A DNA stretch of 64,000 nucleotides from Syntrophaceae bacterium UBA2280 (GTDB taxonomy: Bacteria; Desulfobacterota; Syntrophia; Syntrophales; Smithellaceae). A program made the position numbers and the translations under genes. A model generated the notes under the pieces. The model was not told where the DNA came from and did not search any database. It worked only from the letters and a program-made list of their open reading frames with translations. Positions within the stretch are counted from its first letter, which is position 1. Every line of letters starts with the position of its first letter. The DNA is taken from positions 2,817 through 66,816 of the forward strand of contig DDWS01000046.1 in the NCBI GenBank assembly GCA_002347685.1, in the 5' to 3' direction. This document shows positions 51,391 to 59,882 of this stretch, one piece after another.

Positions 51391-52680
51391 CTACCTTCCG
51401 GACAACAAGTCGATTTCGGCTTTGGCGATCAAGTCGGTAAGCGCGTCACTATCCGTAATGATGTATTGCGAATCGTCGTCGTCCATACCTGTCAATTCCT
51501 GTCCAGGGCGGAATTTCTTCTTGACCGCCGACTCGCCGGGCAATGGCTTCGCAGGAGGCGACGGATCGGTTGTCGGGTTTGTCCAAACCTCTGTGTGATC
51601 CGCTTCGACATCGAAAAGCATTGTGGTTACGGCGGCATCGGCCGCCGCTTCCGCCGACGGTTTGAAATTGATGCCGGGGTTGGAATACTGTTTGCCGACA
51701 TCCAGAACTTCTTTCAGATAACGTTCCTGGGTGAACATGCCGTCGTTTTTGCCTGTATGCAGGGCATTTTCGATCTGATGCAGTTTTTTATCACGAATGA
51801 TGCCCTTGATTTGCGAGGTCCCCCGAAGAATACCCAAAAGCGGCACGCGAAATCCCGCCTTTTCATGATAAACCAGTTTCTGAAGGATAATCCAGGAAAG
51901 TGTTGAGGCCAGTTGATAGCGAACATATTCTTCCGCTTCCGGCGGTACGGAATTAATGATCCGGTACAGCGCGTCTTCCATATTGGTCGCGTGAAGCGTG
52001 GCGATAACCAGATGCCCGGATTCGGCGGCATTGAGGGTCAGGCGGATGGTCACCGGGTCACGCAGTTCACCGACCATGATCACGTCCGGATCCGCGCGCA
52101 TCACGTCAATGAGCCCCCTTTCCACCGACGGCACGTGCGTTCCGACTTCCCTTTGCTCGACGAACGATTTTACAGATTTGATCCGGTATTCAATAGGATC
52201 CTCCAGGGTAACGACATGAGCCGAACGCTGCTGATTGAGATTGTCCAGGATGGAGGCGATGGTGGTGGTTTTCCCGCATCCAGTGGTTCCGCAGATCAAC
52301 ACCAAACCGGATTTCAGTGAACTGATCTCCCGGACGGATGGGTGAAGATTGAGTTTATCAATGGTCGGAACGATACCCGGCAGCAACCGAACAGCGATGC
52401 TGGGCCCCAGATCCGTATTGAAGATGCTGATCCGGACACGGATATTACCAACGGAAATGGCCAGATCAACCGACCAGCGCCGCCTCAGAATTTCATACTG
52501 CCTTTTATTCAGAATCGCTCTGATCAGGGTTTCAACATCCGCTTGCCGCCACTGGATATCCGGGTTGAAGTTGATCTTCCCTTCTTTGCGGTAAACGATC
52601 GGCTGACCGCCACAGATATGCAGGTCCGAATAGCCCCGCTGAGCACCGGAAACAATGAGTTGGTTGAATTTCTTAAACAT
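51391..52680 (-). CDS. pilT: PilT-family pilus retraction ATPase
   Basis: A 429-residue secretion ATPase (start at residue MFKKFNQL; an upstream TTG at 52707 lies inside the U-run of a terminator and is unlikely). It has the N-terminal SDLHI segment, Walker A GTTGCGKTT, Asp box LEDPIEY, Walker B VIMVGELRDP and His box TLHATNMEDA. The C-terminal retraction motif AIRNLIRE of canonical PilT is altered to QIKGIIRD, while the HQIE...GKNDGM segment is kept, so a PilU-like or divergent role is possible. About 70 extra acidic/proline-rich residues follow. It stands alone, 1.6 kb from the pilus operon. Confidence 0.88.
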   Translation of the reverse strand: MFKKFNQLIVSGAQRGYSDLHICGGQPIVYRKEGKINFNPDIQWRQADVETLIRAILNKRQYEILRRRWSVDLAISVGNIRVRISIFNTDLGPSIAVRLLPGIVPTIDKLNLHPSVREISSLKSGLVLICGTTGCGKTTTIASILDNLNQQRSAHVVTLEDPIEYRIKSVKSFVEQREVGTHVPSVERGLIDVMRADPDVIMVGELRDPVTIRLTLNAAESGHLVIATLHATNMEDALYRIINSVPPEAEEYVRYQLASTLSWIILQKLVYHEKAGFRVPLLGILRGTSQIKGIIRDKKLHQIENALHTGKNDGMFTQERYLKEVLDVGKQYSNPGINFKPSAEAAADAAVTTMLFDVEADHTEVWTNPTTDPSPPAKPLPGESAVKKKFRPGQELTGMDDDDSQYIITDSDALTDLIAKAEIDLLSGR

Positions 52681-52709
52681 GGGCTTGTTTTCCACAACCC
52701 GCCGCAAAT

Positions 52710-52744
52710 AAAAAAAGGAGCTCTTTTCCTAAAAGACTACTCCT
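52710..52744 (-). terminator. Terminator of the tRNA-Gly/tRNA-Cys unit
   Basis: On the minus strand AGGAG/CTCCT and CTTTT/AAAAG form a stem with a small internal loop, followed by a run of six T. It lies just after tRNA-Cys and before pilT. Confidence 0.7.
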
Positions 52745-52753
52745 CAATCATAC

Positions 52754-52829
52754 TGGAGGCGGCATCCGGATTTGAACCGGAGAATAACGGTTTTGCAGAC
52801 CGCTGCCTTAGCCACTTGGCTATGCCGCC
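52754..52829 (-). tRNA. tRNA-Cys (GCA)
   Basis: Acceptor GGCGGCA/TGCCGCC, anticodon loop with GCA, T arm with GTTCAAA, discriminator U73 (an identity element of cysteine tRNA) and encoded CCA. Read together with tRNA-Gly 9 nt upstream. Confidence 0.95.
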
Positions 52830-52838
52830 ATAAAAAAA

Positions 52839-52913
52839 TGGAGCGGGCGAACGGATTTGAACCGTCGACGTCTACCTTGGCAAGGTAGCACTCTACCGCT
52901 GAGTTACGCCCGC
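52839..52913 (-). tRNA. tRNA-Gly (GCC)
   Basis: Acceptor GCGGGCG/CGCCCGC, anticodon stem CTACC/GGTAG around TTGCCAA, T arm with GTTCAAA, discriminator U73 and encoded CCA. First of the two-tRNA unit. Confidence 0.95.
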
Positions 52914-52929
52914 TCAGTTTGAAGGTGGC

Positions 52930-52959
52930 TAGTTACACCAGTTGGGTCGTTTTTGTCAA
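52930..52959 (-). promoter_or_regulatory. Sigma-70-type promoter for tRNA-Gly/tRNA-Cys
   Basis: On the minus strand TTGACA, an 18-nt spacer and TAACTA end about 17 nt before the mature tRNA-Gly. Confidence 0.65.
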
Positions 52960-52988
52960 TAAAAAAATGAACCCGAACTTTTTTCACC

Positions 52989-53552
52989 TCATCGCGGTAA
53001 ACCGATTCCGCGGAAAAATTTTATGAAGTAATCAATTCCCGAATACAGCGTTAAAAACAAAGCCACATACAGAACGATCGTCCCGATAAAATGCGCGTCG
53101 AGTCCCAAAAACGGATAATGGATCATCAATGCGGTCACCGCTATAATCTGCGCCAGCGTTTTTTGCTTTCCCAGAATACTGGCCTGAATGTAGATACCTT
53201 CTGCCGAGGCCATGGAGCGGATACCGTCCACAATGAGATCTCGCATGATAATGATCACGACAATCCAGGCATCGATGCGGCCGATGGGTATCATCAGGAT
53301 CATGGCGGAATTCACGATCAATTTATCGGCCAGCGGATCGAGAAACTTTCCCAGGGTGGTGATCATGTTGTAACGGCGCGCGATGAACCCGTCGAGAAGA
53401 TCGGTGACGGAAGCCAACACGAACAGCCCGGCCAGCATTAAACTCCAGAAGGGACCGGGTGACCAGAGAAGCACGAACAAAAAAGGCACCACGCTGATGC
53501 GCACCAATGTGATCGTGTTAGGCAGGTTGAATGCATCGCGTAGTTTTTTCAT
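52989..53552 (-). CDS. pgsA: CDP-diacylglycerol-glycerol-3-phosphate 3-phosphatidyltransferase
   Basis: Makes phosphatidylglycerol phosphate, the precursor of phosphatidylglycerol and cardiolipin. The 187-residue integral membrane product has about five helices and the CDP-alcohol phosphotransferase signature D-x2-DG-x2-AR-x8-G-x3-D-x3-D at about residues 51-74 (from TDLLDGFIARR to DPLAD). Length and the N-terminal NLPNTITLVRI match PgsA. Located after the fsa gene in the same direction. Confidence 0.92.
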   Translation of the reverse strand: MKKLRDAFNLPNTITLVRISVVPFLFVLLWSPGPFWSLMLAGLFVLASVTDLLDGFIARRYNMITTLGKFLDPLADKLIVNSAMILMIPIGRIDAWIVVIIIMRDLIVDGIRSMASAEGIYIQASILGKQKTLAQIIAVTALMIHYPFLGLDAHFIGTIVLYVALFLTLYSGIDYFIKFFRGIGLPR

Positions 53553-53605
53553 GTGGGATCACTCCGTCTGTCTGCGTCCGATATGCGGCCCGCATTCCTG
53601 GAATC

Positions 53606-54253
53606 TTATTTTTTTGGAACTTTTTTCCAGTCTTCCATAAACAGACTGATGCCTTTATCGGTCAAAGGATGCTGCGCCAGCTGCGCAATCACCTTAAACG
53701 GAATCGTCGCGATGTCCGCGCCCATTAACGCGGCGTCTAAAACATGCATCGGGTGACGGACGCTGGCCACGATGACTTCGCTCTCATACCCGTAATTGTC
53801 ATAAATGTCTAGAATCTGGCGGGCGAGATCCATGCCGTCGGCGGCAATATCATCCAGACGTCCCACAAAAGGACTGACGTAGGCCGCGCCGGCTTTGGCG
53901 GCCATCAACGCCTGAAGCGGCGAAAAAATCAATGTCATGTTCACATCAATTCCCGTATCGGCGAGGATCTTGGTTGCCTTCAAACCGTCGGTCGTCATGG
54001 GCACCTTTACGACGACCTGTTCGCCCAGTTTCGCGAGTCTCTTTCCTTCAGTGACCATGCCTTTCGCGTCGAGACTGACGACTTCAAGGCTGACTGGTCC
54101 TTCGACCACCTCTAAAATTTCCTTGACCACCGCATCAAACGGTTTTTTTTCCCTGGCGATGAGCGTAGGATTCGTCGTCACACCATCCACCATGCCCAAC
54201 GCGATGCCTTCCCTGATTTCGGTGATATTGGCCGTATCGATAAAGAATTTCAT
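53606..54253 (-). CDS. Transaldolase-like / fructose-6-phosphate aldolase family protein
   Basis: A 215-residue TIM-barrel of the short transaldolase family (TalC/MipB/FSA). It begins MKFFIDTANITEI and has the TTNPTLIA motif and the Schiff-base Lys83 in VVVKVPMT. Members either run the transaldolase step of the pentose phosphate pathway or cleave fructose 6-phosphate; they cannot be separated by eye. In an organism with a short version only, transaldolase is the usual annotation. Confidence 0.9.
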   Translation of the reverse strand: MKFFIDTANITEIREGIALGMVDGVTTNPTLIAREKKPFDAVVKEILEVVEGPVSLEVVSLDAKGMVTEGKRLAKLGEQVVVKVPMTTDGLKATKILADTGIDVNMTLIFSPLQALMAAKAGAAYVSPFVGRLDDIAADGMDLARQILDIYDNYGYESEVIVASVRHPMHVLDAALMGADIATIPFKVIAQLAQHPLTDKGISLFMEDWKKVPKK

Positions 54254-54265
54254 ACTCCCCCCTAA

Positions 54266-54532
54266 CTAATTATTTTTTTTAGAAATGTACTGATCAATGC
54301 ATTCCCTGCTGCAAAAATAATGAACATGCCCGTTGATCTCTTTGACCATCGCCTGACTTTTGGGAACGTATATCTTGCAAAATGGATCCTGAACCAGGTC
54401 TTCTCCCCTGGATGTCACAGCGTCCGCACGGGACCCTTTTACGGATCCGGTTGACCCCGCACGCAGCATTCGGACGACTCTGTATCCCACGTAGAGCAAT
54501 ATTAAAACGATGATGATTTTTGCAATATTCAT
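54266..54532 (-). CDS. Small membrane protein with a YHS/TRASH-like Cys motif
   Basis: 88 residues: one N-terminal membrane helix (about 3-20), a basic linker, and a C-terminal metal-binding-like module with DPFCKIYVPKSQA (Cys52) and HYFCSRECIDQY (Cys74, Cys78). The C-x21-C-x3-C spacing resembles YHS/TRASH domains that bind metals. No function is known to me. The ATG at 54532 has AAGG 5 nt before it. It lies 10 nt after folK. Confidence 0.75.
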   Translation of the reverse strand: MNIAKIIIVLILLYVGYRVVRMLRAGSTGSVKGSRADAVTSRGEDLVQDPFCKIYVPKSQAMVKEINGHVHYFCSRECIDQYISKKNN

Positions 54533-54542
54533 AAACACCTTC

Positions 54543-55085
54543 TTAAACCTCAGGTCTGTAGATGTCGACCTGGTTTTGATCGTCCAACCTGTCTTTCAGT
54601 CCCCGCATGGATACGCCGTAAGACGGATGAATGAAATAGGAGGCGATTTCGCACATCGGTTCCAGAACAAATCTCCTACGGTGCGCCTCGGGATGTGGAA
54701 TACTTAAACCCGTTACCTCAATAACATCCTGTCCGTAAAAGAGCAAATCCATATCGATGATCCGGGATCCTCCCTTAAGGGTGCGCTTTCGCCCCATCGA
54801 CGCTTCGATTTGAAGTAATTCGTCCAAGATCTTGCGGGCGCGCAGCGTTGTTCTGATTTCAACGACCGCATTGACGAACCAATCCTGGTTTTCCAGCTGC
54901 CTTATTTCTTCGGGTGAACGCCCGCCTGTCATCTCCGGAATTACCGGTTGTGTTTTGTAAAACGATGAGGCGCAAACCACCTTCACCCCCTCGACCTGCG
55001 ACAAGAGGATGATCGCCTGGCGGCAGTTTCGGGCCGCATCACCCATGTTTGAACCAATACCGACATAACAGATTACGCCTTCCAA
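54543..55085 (-). CDS. folK: 2-amino-4-hydroxy-6-hydroxymethyldihydropteridine pyrophosphokinase
   Basis: HPPK activates the pterin for dihydropteroate synthase (folP, 10410-11648). The 181-residue product has VICYVGIGSNMGD at the N-terminus, the LLQIEASMGRKR motif and the signature SRIIDMDLLFYG with the Mg-binding aspartates. No ATG fits; the best start is the TTG at 55085, 17 nt after the dapB stop, giving MEGVICYVGIGSN. Read as an operon with dapB and dapA. Confidence 0.92.
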   Translation of the reverse strand: MEGVICYVGIGSNMGDAARNCRQAIILLSQVEGVKVVCASSFYKTQPVIPEMTGGRSPEEIRQLENQDWFVNAVVEIRTTLRARKILDELLQIEASMGRKRTLKGGSRIIDMDLLFYGQDVIEVTGLSIPHPEAHRRRFVLEPMCEIASYFIHPSYGVSMRGLKDRLDDQNQVDIYRPEV

Positions 55086-55101
55086 AAAAACACCGCCTGC
55101 G

Positions 55102-55908
55102 TCAGTTTCTGAGCCCCAGCACGTCGCGCATATCATACAAACCGTTTTTCTGGTTTACAATCCACTGCGCTGCGCGTATCGCTCCTTTGGCAAAATTATC
55201 ACGGCTGTGTGCGCGATGGGTAAATTCCAGTCTTTCCCCAATGCCGCCGAAGATGACAGTATGCTCACCGACAATATCGCCTGCGCGGATGGTCTGAATG
55301 CCGATTTCCGTCCGTGTGCGTTCTCCGATGAGTCCCTGGCGTTTGTAGACGGCTTCCTTTGCAAGATCGCGGCCCAGTGCTGTGGCAATAACCTCTGCCA
55401 TCTGCATCGCTGTTCCGCTGGGCGCGTCTTTTTTTAAATGATGATGGGCTTCAATGATCTCCACATCGTAATCCTCTTTGAGAATGACCGCGCAGTCCTC
55501 CAGGACTTTGAGCATAACGTTCACACCTACGCTCATATTCGGAGAGAGCATGCAGCGGGTTTTTACGGCCAATTGACGAATCTTCAGCATTTCTTCCGTT
55601 GTGAATCCGGTTGACCCGATGACGATCGAACGGTTATGCTCACTTGCAACTTTCAGATAATTCAGGGAGGCTTCATGATTGGTGAAGTCGATCACCACAT
55701 CCGCCTGTTCAATGCAGTCGGCAAGCTTGTCGCTGACAAGTGCGCCGGTTTTTCCAAGGCCCAGTGAATGACCGACGTCGCGGCCGATAATGGGATGTCC
55801 CGGCACCTCAATGGCACCGACAACTTCAATGTCATCCATGGAAGACATCAGACTGATGATCCTGCCTCCCATCTTGCCTCCCGCTCCCGTAACGATAGCC
55901 TTCACCAT
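55102..55908 (-). CDS. dapB: 4-hydroxy-tetrahydrodipicolinate reductase
   Basis: Reduces the DapA product in lysine/diaminopimelate synthesis. The 268-residue product has the nucleotide-binding GAGGKMGGRI at 8-17, IDFTNHEA, and the catalytic/substrate segment EAHHHLKKDAPSGTA with three histidines at 155-157 and Lys159-160. Follows dapA by 39 nt. Confidence 0.96.
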   Translation of the reverse strand: MVKAIVTGAGGKMGGRIISLMSSMDDIEVVGAIEVPGHPIIGRDVGHSLGLGKTGALVSDKLADCIEQADVVIDFTNHEASLNYLKVASEHNRSIVIGSTGFTTEEMLKIRQLAVKTRCMLSPNMSVGVNVMLKVLEDCAVILKEDYDVEIIEAHHHLKKDAPSGTAMQMAEVIATALGRDLAKEAVYKRQGLIGERTRTEIGIQTIRAGDIVGEHTVIFGGIGERLEFTHRAHSRDNFAKGAIRAAQWIVNQKNGLYDMRDVLGLRN

Positions 55909-55947
55909 AATTACCTTCTCCTCGAATCCCTATTGATCGTCTAACAA

Positions 55948-56820
55948 TTAAATCAAACCGTAATCAGACATGACCTTTTTTAATTTTTCGTGTCCGGGCT
56001 GAGCCATTTTGCAAAGCGGCAGCCGGTATTCGTATTCGATTTTCCCCATCAGAGCCAGCGCCGCTTTTATAGGCGTTGGATTCACTTCGATAAAAAGGAC
56101 ATCAAAAAGAGGGCTCATCTTCTGATGCAAAGCCCTGGCTTTGGCCAGATCGCCCGCCTCGGCCGCGTCCACCAAAGCCGCTACATCCGCGGGTACGATA
56201 TTGGATGTAACGGATATGACGCCCTTACCGCCAATCGCCATTAAAGGCAGGGTGAATCCGTCGTCTCCGGACAATACGTCGAAATCCGGGCCGCACAGGT
56301 CCAGCACGTCATTCATCTGTTTGAGTGAACCGGAGGCTTCCTTCACCCCTACAATGTTGTCAATCTTCGCCAGTCGGCAAATGAGTTCCGGAGACATGTT
56401 GACCCCGGTCCGGCCTGGAATATTGTATGGGATGATCGGGATAGGCACATTTTGGGCAATCGACTGATAATGCAGATAAAGCCCTTCCTGGGTCGGTTTA
56501 TTATAATAAGGGCAGGCAATGAGCGCGCCGTCGGCGCCTGCTTCATAGGCATGCCGGGTCAAACGCAGCGCTTCCGACGTGCTGTTCGAACCCGTTCCGG
56601 CGATGACCGGCACCCTTTTTTTGGCGGCGTCGATCGTGATTTCAATGACGCGATCATGTTCATCATGCGTCAGCGTTGGCGATTCTCCGGTGGTTCCACA
56701 CGGGACAAGACCGTCGATCCCGTTTTCAATCTGATATTCGATCAGCTCCCGCAGGGCTTTTTCATCCACTTTACCGTTTTTAAAAGGCGTCACCAAAGCG
56801 GTAATAGCTCCCTTGAACAT
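55948..56820 (-). CDS. dapA: 4-hydroxy-tetrahydrodipicolinate synthase
   Basis: Condenses pyruvate with aspartate semialdehyde, the branch point to lysine. The 290-residue TIM barrel has the CGTTGESPTL motif (41-50), Tyr132 in IPYNIPGRTG and the Schiff-base Lys160 in VGVKEASG. AGGAGG is 8 nt before the ATG. First of dapA-dapB-folK. Confidence 0.96.
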   Translation of the reverse strand: MFKGAITALVTPFKNGKVDEKALRELIEYQIENGIDGLVPCGTTGESPTLTHDEHDRVIEITIDAAKKRVPVIAGTGSNSTSEALRLTRHAYEAGADGALIACPYYNKPTQEGLYLHYQSIAQNVPIPIIPYNIPGRTGVNMSPELICRLAKIDNIVGVKEASGSLKQMNDVLDLCGPDFDVLSGDDGFTLPLMAIGGKGVISVTSNIVPADVAALVDAAEAGDLAKARALHQKMSPLFDVLFIEVNPTPIKAALALMGKIEYEYRLPLCKMAQPGHEKLKKVMSDYGLI

Positions 56821-56845
56821 AAATCATGCCTCCTGAAATTGTGTT

Positions 56846-57274
56846 TTATTTCAATTCTATTTCCACAACCGACGATTCCATACAAGCACCGGTGTCATCA
56901 CATAATTTCAGCCGATAGCTGTATACGATTCCCGCCTCGACGTCAGAATCGGCAAACTGGTATTGCGGTTCTTTCTCTACGGTCAACTGGCCGATTTTAT
57001 CGAATGTGCGCGGACATTCCGGACAAAGGTTTCCCCTGGTTCCCAATTCGCTCTTCTCGATATCGATATGACTGATCCGGCCGTCCGCGTTTTGAAACCG
57101 CCATGACAGCATGACGCTCTTTGAGACCGCCTTCGCGGAAATCTCCAACACGCCCTGTGCATCGGATGTGACCCGCATCGGCGGTACGGGATCCCCCTTC
57201 AAACCGCATCCGGCAAGAATCATCATCAAAGCTAAAGCACAGATTATCTTATTTTTTTTTAAGACTTTTTTCAA
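56846..57274 (-). CDS. Small outer-membrane lipoprotein, LptM (YifL)-like N-terminus
   Basis: 142 residues from a TTG start at 57274 (AAGGA 9 nt upstream) located 26 nt inside the end of argH. The signal peptide MKKVLKKNKIICALALMMILAGC ends in the lipobox LAGC, and the mature N-terminus CGLKGDPVPP matches the CGLKGP signature of LptM/YifL lipoproteins, small partners of the LPS translocon LptD. The rest (about 45-142) looks like one fibronectin type III-like beta domain, much longer than E. coli LptM. Envelope lipoprotein is firm; the LptM link is by N-terminal motif only. Confidence 0.72.
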   Translation of the reverse strand: MKKVLKKNKIICALALMMILAGCGLKGDPVPPMRVTSDAQGVLEISAKAVSKSVMLSWRFQNADGRISHIDIEKSELGTRGNLCPECPRTFDKIGQLTVEKEPQYQFADSDVEAGIVYSYRLKLCDDTGACMESSVVEIELK

Positions 57275-58637
57275 ACGCCCGAATCCTTTCTCTGACGGCC
57301 GTCCCGGCCGTTCCGCCCAGTGCCTTTCTGGCATTGACGGAGTTTTCCAGTTGAATTCTGTATGAGATGTCCGCCTCAAACCCCGCGTAATGCTTCTTAA
57401 ACTCACTTAGCGTCAGGTCTGCGAGTGTCTTTTTGCTTTGAATGCAATCCGCGACGATATGGCCGACAATTTCATGCGCCTGGCGGAAAGGAAGTCCTTT
57501 TTCCACCAGATACTCCGCCACATCGGTGGCCGTGGAAAAACCGCCGCTTGCCGCGTCATACATTCTTTCCGCGTTGAAGACGGTATGCTCCAGCATTTCG
57601 GTGAATATCGACAGACAGTCTTTGACCGTATCCACCGCGTCAAACAGCGGTTCCTTGTCTTCCTGCAGATCGCGGTTGTAGGTCATGGGCAACCCTTTGA
57701 GAAGCGTCAGGATCGCGAACAGGTCGCCGTAGACACGCGCGGATTTCCCCCGGATCAGCTCGGCGATATCCGGATTTTTCTTCTGGGGCATGATGCTGCT
57801 GCCGGTGGTATAGGCATCTGAAATTTGCACAAAGCCGAATTCATCGGATGACCATAAAATCAGATCCTCGCAAAAACGGCTCAGATGGGTCATGCAAAGC
57901 GCTGCGGTAAAAATGAATTCCGCGACATAATCGCGGTCCGCCACCGTGTCCATGCTGTTTTGGCTTACCGCCGGAAAATTCAGCAGCTGTGCCGTGCGAC
58001 TGCGGTCGATGGGCAGTCCCGTCCCGGCAAGCGCCGCAACACCGAGCGGCAGCACGTTGAGTCTGCACCTGCAATCCGAGAGGCGCTGTTCGTCGCGCCC
58101 GAACATTTCCGCAAACGCCAGCAAATAGTGCGACAAGAGCACCGGCTGGGCTTTTTGCATATGCGTGTAGCCTGGCATAATGGTCCTGATCTCGCTTTTG
58201 GCCAGTTTTACCAACTGTTTTCGCAGATCCAGAAGCCGCCGGACGATGTTGTCGATTTCCACGCGCAGATAAAGCCTCACATCCAGAGCGATCTGATCAT
58301 TGCGGCTGCGTGCGGTATGAAGCTTACCGCCCGCCTGTCCGACACGGCGAATCAGCTCCTTTTCAATGGCCATGTGAATGTCTTCATCGGCAGGGTCAAA
58401 AACAAATTCGCCTTGATCCATATCCTTCAGAATGCTTTTGAGCCCCCGGATGATTGCAGCCGAATCCTTACGGGAGATGATCCCCGCGTCTGCCAGCATG
58501 GTCGCGTGGGCGACGGAGCCTTCAATGTCGTATCGATAAAGCCTGGCGTCGACATGCAGGGAGCATGTAAACCTCTCTACACTCTTTGCCGTGGCTTCCT
58601 TGAAGCGTCCCGCCCATGGTTTTTTTTCGTTGGCCAT
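57249..58637 (-). CDS. argH: Argininosuccinate lyase
   Basis: Cleaves argininosuccinate to arginine and fumarate. The 462-residue product begins with the KPWAGRF signature, has the HTARSRNDQ and GYTHMQKAQP segments, and the fumarase-superfamily signature GSSIMPQKKNP with the catalytic Ser. Last of the argB-D-F-G-H order; the lipoprotein gene starts inside its 3' end. Confidence 0.97.
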   Translation of the reverse strand: MANEKKPWAGRFKEATAKSVERFTCSLHVDARLYRYDIEGSVAHATMLADAGIISRKDSAAIIRGLKSILKDMDQGEFVFDPADEDIHMAIEKELIRRVGQAGGKLHTARSRNDQIALDVRLYLRVEIDNIVRRLLDLRKQLVKLAKSEIRTIMPGYTHMQKAQPVLLSHYLLAFAEMFGRDEQRLSDCRCRLNVLPLGVAALAGTGLPIDRSRTAQLLNFPAVSQNSMDTVADRDYVAEFIFTAALCMTHLSRFCEDLILWSSDEFGFVQISDAYTTGSSIMPQKKNPDIAELIRGKSARVYGDLFAILTLLKGLPMTYNRDLQEDKEPLFDAVDTVKDCLSIFTEMLEHTVFNAERMYDAASGGFSTATDVAEYLVEKGLPFRQAHEIVGHIVADCIQSKKTLADLTLSEFKKHYAGFEADISYRIQLENSVNARKALGGTAGTAVRERIRAFEKSLKKK

Positions 58638-58656
58638 GAAATCAATCCTTGCAAGA

Positions 58657-59871
58657 CTAGCGTTTATTTTTCAGCAAGTGCTGTATCCTCAGGCGCAGGC
58701 CATTGAGACGGATGAAGCCGGTCGCGTCTTTCTGATTATAGACCTGATCCTTTTCAAACGTGGCAAACGCTTCGCTATACAATGATTTCGGCGATTTGCG
58801 TCCAACGACAATACAGTTGCCTTTGTAGAGCTTCATCCGGGCCGTCCCGGTGACGTTTTCCTGTGTGGCGTCAATGTAGGCCTGAAGCGATTTCATCTCG
58901 GGGGAATACCAGAAGCCATTGTATACCAGCTGTGCGTACTTCGGAATCAATGAATCGCGCATCAGCATCATTTCACGGTCCATCGTGATGGACTCCACCG
59001 CGCGGTGCGCGGCCCACAAAACGGTCCCGCCGGGCGTTTCATAAACGCCGCGCGATTTCATTCCGACAAAACGGTTTTCCACCATATCCATCCGGCCGAT
59101 ACCGTTTTTTCCTGCAACCCCGTTGATATGCTCCATCAGTTTCGCCGGCGACATTTTCTTCCCGTTCACGGCAACCGGATTTCCCTTCACAAAATCGATC
59201 TCGACATACGTCGGTTTGTCCGGCGCCGCTTCCGGAGACTTCGTCAGCACAAAAATATCTTCCGGCGGTTCCGCCCATGTGTCTTCCAGGATGCCGCCTT
59301 CGTGCGAAATATGCAGAAGGTTGCGATCGGAACTATAGGGCTTGGCCTTGGTCAGCGGAATGGGAATTTTGAATTTTTCCGCGTAATCGATCATCGACTC
59401 ACGGGAGTCAAACGACCAGTTTTCATCCCGCCAGGTGGCAATAATATTGATGGACGGGTTCAGAGCAAGATAAGTGAGTTCAAAACGCACCTGATCATTG
59501 CCTTTGCCGGTTGCGCCATGGGAAACCGAGTCCGCCTTTTCCTTTTTGGCAATCTCGATTTGTTTTTTAGCAATCAGCGGCCGGGCCAGTGATGTGCCCA
59601 GCAGATAGGTACCTTCGTAAATGGCGTTGGCGCGCAACGCGGGAAAAACGAAATCGCGGGCGAATTCTTCCCGCAGATCTTCAATGTATATTTTGCTCGC
59701 GCCGGTGTTGATTGCTTTTTTCTTCAGGCCGGTGAGCTCCTCCTTCTGTCCCAGATCGGCGGCAAAACAGACGACTTCACACTGGTAGGTTTCAATCAGC
59801 CACCTGACAATCACGGACGTATCCAATCCACCGGAATAGGCCAAGACAACTTTTTTCACTTTCTTCGACAC
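58657..59871 (-). CDS. argG: Argininosuccinate synthase
   Basis: Joins citrulline and aspartate using ATP. The 404-residue product has the PP-loop AYSGGLDTS near residue 10, the GATGKGNDQVRFE motif and length typical of the family. The start is GTG with GGAGG 7 nt upstream. It lies 11 nt after argF. Confidence 0.97.
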   Translation of the reverse strand: MSKKVKKVVLAYSGGLDTSVIVRWLIETYQCEVVCFAADLGQKEELTGLKKKAINTGASKIYIEDLREEFARDFVFPALRANAIYEGTYLLGTSLARPLIAKKQIEIAKKEKADSVSHGATGKGNDQVRFELTYLALNPSINIIATWRDENWSFDSRESMIDYAEKFKIPIPLTKAKPYSSDRNLLHISHEGGILEDTWAEPPEDIFVLTKSPEAAPDKPTYVEIDFVKGNPVAVNGKKMSPAKLMEHINGVAGKNGIGRMDMVENRFVGMKSRGVYETPGGTVLWAAHRAVESITMDREMMLMRDSLIPKYAQLVYNGFWYSPEMKSLQAYIDATQENVTGTARMKLYKGNCIVVGRKSPKSLYSEAFATFEKDQVYNQKDATGFIRLNGLRLRIQHLLKNKR

Positions 59872-59882
59872 GGTATTTCCTC

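Noticed and set aside
52681..52707. Upstream TTG start for pilT
   Set aside because: It lies at the U-run of the tRNA terminator with no binding site; family alignment starts at the ATG at 52680.
57275..57406. Longer reading of the lipoprotein inside argH
   Set aside because: The extra 44 residues are out-of-frame argH coding sequence; the signal peptide requires the start at 57274.
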